Below, piece after piece: positions 6,009 through 9,894 of a DNA stretch of 9,894 nt. Under the pieces are notes generated by a model. The model worked only from the letters and a program-made list of their open reading frames with translations, did not search any database and was not told where the DNA came from. The DNA comes from Spirochaetales bacterium. Its GTDB lineage: Bacteria > Spirochaetota > Spirochaetia > Sphaerochaetales > Sphaerochaetaceae. Each line of letters begins with the position of its first letter. Positions within the stretch are counted from its first letter, which is position 1. The stretch covers positions 1 through 9,894 of the forward strand of contig JALFYG010000121.1 of NCBI GenBank assembly GCA_022784805.1, written 5' to 3'. The position numbers and the translations under genes were made by a program.

Positions 6009-7235
6009 ATGTACTCGATAAAAATTGGCAAGGGAAAAGAGAAACAGCTTGAGAAACACCATCCTTGGGTATTCTCAGGAGCTGTAGACAAAGTAGTCCC
6101 TTCATTCACTACTGCAGATTGGGCAAATGTATATAATAGCGAAGGCGAGTTTATCGCAAAGGGATGGTATGATGAGAAGTCCCACATTATTCTTCACCTT
6201 CTTTCTTGGGATCCAGATGAAGACACTGATGATTCTTTTGTGAAGAGACTTGTAAGGGAGTCGGTATTAAGACGTAAGGATTTCTTCTCTTCTCCTGACA
6301 CAACCTGTTTCCGTCTTATCCATGGGGAGGCTGACTTCATTCCAGGAGTAGCAGCAGATTGTTATGGAAGAGAGATAAGAATCATCATCTCATCTCGTTT
6401 TGCTGATCATTTCCTATCTGTAATAGTCTCTACTCTCACTTCCCTGTTATCACCAGAGAGAATACAGGTCACTACAGACCCATTCTATTCATCCTCCGAA
6501 GGCTTGTCAGACAAAGTAAGATACTTTATAGATGGAAAGGAAGTCAGTCTATCCAAAGATGATTTAAAGAACACTCTTTTCCTTGAAAACGGACTATGGT
6601 ATGAAGCAGCCCCTGGCAAGGGACAGAAGTCTGGGTTCTACTGTGACCAGAGAGACAATAGAAAGGCCATAGAGAAGTATGTGAAAGACAAAGATGTACT
6701 GGATGTATGTTCTTATACCGGAGGCTTTACTCTTCACGCCCTTAGAGCAGGAGCAAAGAGTGTAAAGGCCGTGGATTCATCAGAATCTGCTCTCAGACAC
6801 CTATTGTATCAGATACACCTTAATGAGAACAAAGGAACTCTTCCTGAGGGCTCAAGGGACAAGGTTGAAATTGAAGCCTATGACTGCTTTGAGTATGTAA
6901 GAGGAATAGAAGAGAACAAGTATGATGTAATTATTCTTGATCCTCCAAAGCTTGCCCAGACAAAGGGAAAGCTAGAGAACGCCACAAGGGCTTACAAGGA
7001 CCTGAATAGAGTTGCAATGCTTAAGATAAAGAATGGTGGAATCATTGCCACCTTCTCATGTTCAGGCGCCATGACAAGAGAGAACTTCCTCTTGACCCTC
7101 AGCTGGGCCGCAGCAGACGCAGGAGTCGAGGTACAGGTTCTTGAGACTCTCTCCCAAGGCTCAGATCATCCTCAGCGTCTGTCATTTCCTGAGAGCCAAT
7201 ACCTTAAAGGTTTTATACTCAGAGTCATCAAATAA
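6009..7235 (+). CDS. rlmI: 23S rRNA (cytosine-C5)-methyltransferase, RlmI family
   Basis: RlmI-type enzymes methylate C5 of a cytosine in 23S rRNA (C1962 in E. coli) with SAM. The 408 residues match the family length of about 390-400. An N-terminal PUA RNA-binding domain covers about 2-75 (KHHPWVFSGAV near the start). A central domain contains EADFIPGVAADCYG (107-120). The C-terminal Rossmann methyltransferase has GQKSGFYCDQRDNR (205-218), DVCSYTGGF (232-240, SAM loop), LDPPK (310-314), and ATFSCSG (347-353) with the probable catalytic cysteine. It ends in the family's HPQRLSFPESQYLKGF. The ATG at 6009 is chosen because GGAGG (5999-6003) lies 5 nt upstream; an in-frame TTG at 5997 would overlap that site. 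Which cytosine is modified in this species is inferred from homology. Confidence 0.92.
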   Translation: MYSIKIGKGKEKQLEKHHPWVFSGAVDKVVPSFTTADWANVYNSEGEFIAKGWYDEKSHIILHLLSWDPDEDTDDSFVKRLVRESVLRRKDFFSSPDTTCFRLIHGEADFIPGVAADCYGREIRIIISSRFADHFLSVIVSTLTSLLSPERIQVTTDPFYSSSEGLSDKVRYFIDGKEVSLSKDDLKNTLFLENGLWYEAAPGKGQKSGFYCDQRDNRKAIEKYVKDKDVLDVCSYTGGFTLHALRAGAKSVKAVDSSESALRHLLYQIHLNENKGTLPEGSRDKVEIEAYDCFEYVRGIEENKYDVIILDPPKLAQTKGKLENATRAYKDLNRVAMLKIKNGGIIATFSCSGAMTRENFLLTLSWAAADAGVEVQVLETLSQGSDHPQRLSFPESQYLKGFILRVIK

Positions 7236-7253
7236 AAAACCCGGTTTCCCGGG
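7234..7253 (-). terminator. intrinsic terminator for the minus-strand membrane-protein gene
   Basis: Read on the minus strand, CCCGG-GAAA-CCGGG forms a GC stem closed by a GNRA-type tetraloop, followed by TTTTTTATT. It lies 20 bp beyond that gene's stop and directly after the rlmI stop. On the plus strand the hairpin is followed only by ATTTG, so it would end rlmI messages less efficiently; it probably serves both converging genes. Confidence 0.85.
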
Positions 7254-7272
7254 ATTTGAGATGGAGAGTGGC

Positions 7273-7617
7273 TTAAACACCACTCTCTTCTTCTTTTGGC
7301 TCTGAAAGAATACTGATTTCAGGCTCTTCCTCTTCCTTCTTACACTCCTTTGCTTTCTTAGGAGCTTTTTTATTATCACTTTTGATACAAACAAACATAG
7401 AGAATCCAACATATGCTCCCATCAAGAGAATAATAATTGGTGCAAGGAAGTTTACATCAAAGGAACCTGCGCGAGTTGCCCTTACTGTTCCATAGATAGT
7501 GTTATATACAGCTGAACGTGGGAGAGTAACAGCAAATGCCAAACATACAATAAAACTAATGGTACAAAGGATACCAAAAACTAAAGCAAATTTTCTTAAA
7601 GCTGATTCTTTAATCAT
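7273..7617 (-). CDS. small two-helix membrane protein with charged C-terminal tail, unknown function
   Basis: I do not recognise this 114-residue protein. It starts MIKESALRKF, then has a hydrophobic helix at about 9-31 (FALVFGILCTISFIVCLAFA), a loop of about 25 residues, and a second helix at about 57-79 (LAPIIILLMGAYVGFSMFVC). The last 35 residues are highly charged: a lysine-rich stretch followed by a run of glutamates (KKEEEEPE). This suggests a hairpin in the inner membrane with both ends in the cytoplasm. The ATG at 7617 is chosen because GGAGG lies 8 nt upstream; the longer open frame to 7686 has no ribosome binding site. It has its own candidate promoter and a strong terminator, so it is probably a single-gene transcript. 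Gene status is well supported by these signals; the role is unknown. Confidence 0.75.
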   Translation of the reverse strand: MIKESALRKFALVFGILCTISFIVCLAFAVTLPRSAVYNTIYGTVRATRAGSFDVNFLAPIIILLMGAYVGFSMFVCIKSDNKKAPKKAKECKKEEEEPEISILSEPKEEESGV

Positions 7618-7636
7618 TTTCTTCGCCTCCAATAGT

Positions 7637-7665
7637 AATCTAAACTCACTTTTTTTCTCGGACAA
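7637..7665 (-). promoter_or_regulatory. possible sigma70 promoter for the small membrane-protein gene
   Basis: On the minus strand TTGTCC (7660-7665) and TAGATT (7637-7642) are 17 bp apart, each a 4/6 match to consensus. The leader to the ATG at 7617 would be about 13 nt and would contain the GGAGG. The match is moderate. Confidence 0.35.
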
Positions 7666-7763
7666 CACTTTGGTTTCAAATGACAAATACTCTCTTAATT
7701 ACCTTCACAAAACTGACAAAAAACACACCTTAGTGACACTTTCGAATCTCTTGAGGCATAAGA

Positions 7764-7789
7764 AAAGGCACGACCGAAGCCGTGCCTTT
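7764..7789 (-). terminator. intrinsic terminator of the BMP gene, UUCG tetraloop
   Basis: On the minus strand AAAGGCACGGC and GTCGTGCCTTT form an 11-bp stem (one G-U wobble) closed by a C(UUCG)G tetraloop, with TTTTCTT on the 3' side. It lies about 20 bp after the BMP stop. The plus-strand version would carry an A-C mismatch near the loop, so the structure is built for the minus-strand transcript. Confidence 0.9.
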
Positions 7790-7808
7790 ACTTCTCATAA
7801 TGTTGAGA

Positions 7809-9011
7809 TTAGAAAGCTGCGTTGAGCCATGTGATACCATCAATCTGTCCAACGAAGTAAGGAGCAGACTGAAGAGATGATTCATGGAAGTAGCCATCAT
7901 ATGTAGCGTTGCCCTGAACGGCTGCGAAGCTATCATACATCATTTCGTTTGTAGGTGTAGCTCCACCGATTGTGAATTTAGAAATGTCGAATACCTGGAG
8001 AGAACCGTCAGCGATAGCTGCAGCAGCCTTATCCATAGCTTCCTGTGTTCCAGGAGCTGCGATAGCTGTGTTGAGCTCTGTTACGACGACTTCGCCTCTA
8101 GCCATTTCACCACAGTAGTCAGATGGGTTCTCAACACCGTTGATGTAGTTAGCTACGAATGTGTAGAAGTAGTTTGTCCAGTCAATTCTACAAGAGAGGA
8201 GGGATGCCTTTGGAGCAACACCAGTCATATCATTGTTATAACCTGTGTGGAATACGCCTCTTTCCTGAGCTGTTGTAGCTGGAGTTGTGTTGTCAGAGTG
8301 CTGGCTGATCATGACAGCGCCCTTGTCGATGAGAGCCTTAGCTGCTTCTGCTTCAAGAGTTGGGTCAGACCATGATCCTACGAACTGAACAAGCATTGTT
8401 GCGCTTGGACATACGCTTCTTGCGCCGAGGTAGTAAGCTGTCATACCAGAAACAACTTCTGCGAATGAGAATGCGCCAACATAACCGATGACAGCGCCTT
8501 CTGGCTTAATCTTTCCTTCGTCGATGAGCTGCTGGAGCTTCATACCAGCTGCGACACCAGCGATGTATCTGCCTTCGTAGATAGCTGCGAATGCGTTGTA
8601 AGTATTGTCTCTTCCGTCAACCTGTGATCCACAGTTTGTGAGAGAAACGAACTGTACGTTTGGGAACTCGTCAGCTGCCTGCTGCATATACTGCTCGAAG
8701 CCGTAAGAGTTATTGAAGATGATCTCGCATCCTTCAGCTGCAAGAGCGAGGTTAGCGTCGACACAACCAGCGTCTTCACCGATTTCTCTCTTAACAGAAA
8801 GTTCGACATCATATCCGTCAGCCTTGAGCTTAGCCATAGCTGCGTTCATTCCGTTCATGAAGTTATAGGTGTAGCCCTGGTCGTTCTCACTTCCGATTAC
8901 TACGAAACCGATTTTTGTTGCTTTCTTCTCTGCTGGAGCTTCACTGGATCCCTGAGCGAATACTGAGAAGCACATGAGAAGTACGAGTGCGATAGCAAGT
9001 GTCTTTTTCAT
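7809..9011 (-). CDS. BMP-family ABC transporter substrate-binding protein
   Basis: This periplasmic type I binding protein (Bmp/PnrA-like) delivers a ligand to an ABC importer of the nucleoside-type BPD_transp_2 family. It has 400 residues. An N-terminal signal peptide (KK, then a hydrophobic core at 5-18) probably ends at FAQG near residue 20. C14 lies in LLMC, a poor lipobox, so signal peptidase I is more likely. The mature protein begins with a Ser/Glu/Lys-rich linker, then KIGFVVIGSENDQGYTYNF (33-51), EIIFNNSYGFEQYM (96-109), QHSDNTTP (237-244) and HTGYNNDMTGVAP (255-267), all typical BMP-domain segments. TAGGAGAAAACA precedes the ATG. The codon pattern (many GCT, CTT and AAG) suggests high expression. 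Purine nucleosides are the known ligands of several relatives, but other BMP proteins differ, so the ligand is open. Confidence 0.92.
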   Translation of the reverse strand: MKKTLAIALVLLMCFSVFAQGSSEAPAEKKATKIGFVVIGSENDQGYTYNFMNGMNAAMAKLKADGYDVELSVKREIGEDAGCVDANLALAAEGCEIIFNNSYGFEQYMQQAADEFPNVQFVSLTNCGSQVDGRDNTYNAFAAIYEGRYIAGVAAGMKLQQLIDEGKIKPEGAVIGYVGAFSFAEVVSGMTAYYLGARSVCPSATMLVQFVGSWSDPTLEAEAAKALIDKGAVMISQHSDNTTPATTAQERGVFHTGYNNDMTGVAPKASLLSCRIDWTNYFYTFVANYINGVENPSDYCGEMARGEVVVTELNTAIAAPGTQEAMDKAAAAIADGSLQVFDISKFTIGGATPTNEMMYDSFAAVQGNATYDGYFHESSLQSAPYFVGQIDGITWLNAAF

Positions 9012-9025
9012 TGTTTTCTCCTATT

Positions 9026-9043
9026 TTCTGCCTTTCGGCTGAA
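9026..9043 (-). other. small 5'UTR hairpin of the BMP message
   Basis: In the leader RNA, TTC-A-GCC, the loop GAAA and GGC-A-GAA form a short hairpin with a GNRA tetraloop and one A-A mismatch. It ends about 6 nt before the AGGAG ribosome binding site. It may protect the 5' end or tune translation. It is too small to be a recognised riboswitch. Confidence 0.4.
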
Positions 9044-9056
9044 GTAGCATATAATG

Positions 9057-9086
9057 ATAATACTTTCTCTAAGAAAGGTGTGTAAA
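9057..9086 (-). promoter_or_regulatory. sigma70 promoter of the BMP gene
   Basis: On the minus strand TTTACA (9081-9086, 5/6 match) and TATTAT (9057-9062, 5/6 match) are separated by 18 bp. This is the best promoter in the window. Transcription would start near 9050, leaving a leader of about 40 nt. A second short inverted repeat, CTTTCT-CTA-AGAAAG (9063-9077), occupies the spacer. Confidence 0.65.
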
Positions 9087-9101
9087 GTGATTTTTTACAC
9101 A
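9079..9101. promoter_or_regulatory. operator-like inverted repeat over the BMP -35 box
   Basis: TGTGTAAA (9079-9086) and TTTACACA (9094-9101) are perfect 8-bp inverted arms around a 7-bp spacer. The arm on the promoter side contains the -35 hexamer, so a protein bound here could block or recruit RNA polymerase. The geometry (23 bp, arms one helical turn or so apart) is typical of a dimeric regulator. No regulator gene is visible nearby. Confidence 0.55.
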
Positions 9102-9150
9102 ATTATCGTCTTTTATTTTAATGGGTTACTAAAATAATGTTATACCTCTT

Positions 9151-9173
9151 CCGCACCACCAAGGATGGTGCGG
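9151..9173 (-). other. stable intergenic hairpin between permease and BMP genes
   Basis: CCGCACCA (9151-9158) and TGGTGCGG (9166-9173) form an 8-bp GC-rich perfect stem with a 7-nt loop, 20 bp after the permease stop. No T-run follows on the minus strand, so it is not a classical terminator. It could protect the 3' end of the permease message or act as a processing or partial termination point. On the plus strand a T-rich stretch occurs only 8 nt later. Confidence 0.55.
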
Positions 9174-9192
9174 GAAAGAACATTATTTTTCC

Positions 9193-9894
9193 TTAACGGT
9201 CTTCTCTGAAGTAGTTGAGACCGAGAGCTGCTGGTGGCTGCTTGTCACGAGAATTACGCATACTTGTAACAACCAGAACGATCAATGTAACGACGTATGG
9301 AAGCATCTTGTAGAGCTCTGTCGGGAAGAATGGGAGAAGGACTCTGAGATACATAATCTTAAGTGCTCCGAAGAGGATGGCACCCCAGATTGCGTTGAGA
9401 GGTCTCCACATACAGAAGATGACAAGTGCAACTGCAAGCCAACCGATTCCTCCGAGGGATGCTTCGTTCCATGTACAACCACCTGTGGTCATGACGTAAA
9501 CCATACCACCGACTGCTGAGATACCACCACCGATGATAGTTGCAACATAACGATATTTTGTCATGTTGATACCAGCGGCGTCAGCTGTAACAGGAGACTC
9601 TCCTACTGATCTGAGATAGAGACCTGTCTTAGTCTTCTGGAAGAATAGATGCATTGCGATAGCAAGAATAATTGCCAGATAGAAGAAGAATGGCTGGGAG
9701 AAGAGAACTGGCCCGACAAATGGAATGTTTCTCATGAACTGTGGGAACGGAACAAATGAGAATGCTTCCTTAAGAGGGTTGGAGAGTGTAACGAATCCAC
9801 CTACAAGGTGTCTCATATACTCACCTGCAAACTTTGCAACACCAGTACCGAAAATTGTAAGGGCGAGACCTGTTACATTCTGGTTAGCTCTGAG
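9193..9894 (-). CDS. BMP-type ABC transporter permease, C-terminal part (cut by window edge)
   Basis: This is an inner-membrane permease of the BPD_transp_2 (PF02653) kind that pairs with BMP binding proteins (NupQ/YufQ-like). The frame stays open to the right edge, beginning there with LRANQNVTGLALTIFGTG, a segment well conserved in this subfamily. The start is therefore outside the window and internal methionines are not starts. The visible 233 residues include several membrane helices. They also include the cytoplasmic coupling-loop region GLYLRSVGESPVTADAAGIN followed by RYVATIIGGGISAVGG, which contacts the ATPase. The BMP gene lies downstream with its own promoter. The ATPase and a second permease are expected to the right of the window. 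The substrate is unknown, probably a nucleoside or similar small molecule. Confidence 0.9.
   Translation of the reverse strand, partial: LRANQNVTGLALTIFGTGVAKFAGEYMRHLVGGFVTLSNPLKEAFSFVPFPQFMRNIPFVGPVLFSQPFFFYLAIILAIAMHLFFQKTKTGLYLRSVGESPVTADAAGINMTKYRYVATIIGGGISAVGGMVYVMTTGGCTWNEASLGGIGWLAVALVIFCMWRPLNAIWGAILFGALKIMYLRVLLPFFPTELYKMLPYVVTLIVLVVTSMRNSRDKQPPAALGLNYFREDR

Noticed and set aside
7884..8375. 163-residue plus-strand open frame opposite the BMP gene.
   Set aside because: It is antisense to a clear, codon-biased gene, has no ribosome binding site, and has an unlikely Cys/Ser-rich composition.
8950..9011. Lipoprotein signal with lipidated C14 in the BMP protein.
   Set aside because: Methionine directly before the cysteine is a poor lipobox, and a normal signal peptidase I site (FAQ-G) follows at about residue 20.
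9151..9173. Rho-independent terminator after the permease gene.
   Set aside because: The stem is strong but no T-run follows in the direction of transcription, so it is reported only as a stable hairpin.
9012..9192. Purine-type riboswitch in the BMP leader.
   Set aside because: The leader after the predicted start is only about 40 nt and holds one small hairpin, too short for any known purine aptamer.

Overview
The window is a gene-dense, moderately AT-rich bacterial chromosome segment of mostly housekeeping genes. It has one small gene-poor stretch (about 4520-5251) that holds a decayed gene. A host-associated, fermentative spirochaete (Treponema/Sphaerochaeta-like) fits best. The reasons are a non-microcompartment PduL phosphotransacylase, a BMP-type ABC transporter with a non-lipoprotein-looking signal peptide, a short ComEC lacking the C-terminal metallo-beta-lactamase domain, a spirochaete-like RsmA N-terminus, and heavy AGA use for arginine. 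This assignment is inference; no rRNA or other phylogenetic marker is present.

Left part (1-2366). On the minus strand, tyrA (prephenate dehydrogenase, tyrosine synthesis) overlaps by 4 bp the start of mtaB (tRNA ms2t6A methylthiotransferase), which runs off the left edge. Divergently, pduL (acyl-CoA/acyl-phosphate interconversion) has a good ribosome binding site and ends in an intrinsic terminator. A short CDP-alcohol phosphatidyltransferase follows only about 36 bp later, with little room for its own promoter.

Middle (2358-5251). On the minus strand comEC (DNA uptake channel) runs into rsmA (16S rRNA dimethyltransferase); the two overlap by 49-67 bp. rsmA also overlaps tail to tail by 9 bp with the phosphatidyltransferase gene. 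Upstream of comEC is about 730 bp without an intact gene. It contains a 9-bp perfect inverted repeat, a good Shine-Dalgarno, and a plus-strand gene interrupted by two stop codons and one frameshift. Its reconstructed product resembles a small protein that I recall from DUF3791/DUF3990 toxin-antitoxin-like loci.

Right part (5252-9894). A phosphoglycolate-phosphatase-like HAD enzyme (minus) diverges from an RlmI-type 23S rRNA m5C methyltransferase (plus). A 114-residue two-helix membrane protein with a charged tail follows on the minus strand. Last comes the transport locus: a BPD_transp_2 permease (cut by the right edge), then a BMP-family periplasmic binding protein. A stable hairpin and a separate, well-formed promoter overlapped by an inverted repeat lie between them. 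This layout suggests that the binding protein is expressed independently of, and more strongly than, the membrane components.

I found no RNA genes, CRISPR array, insertion sequence or origin. The most unusual items are the decayed toxin-antitoxin-associated gene with its intact operator-like palindrome, and the promoter/operator architecture of the BMP gene. I saw no convincing new multi-gene system.
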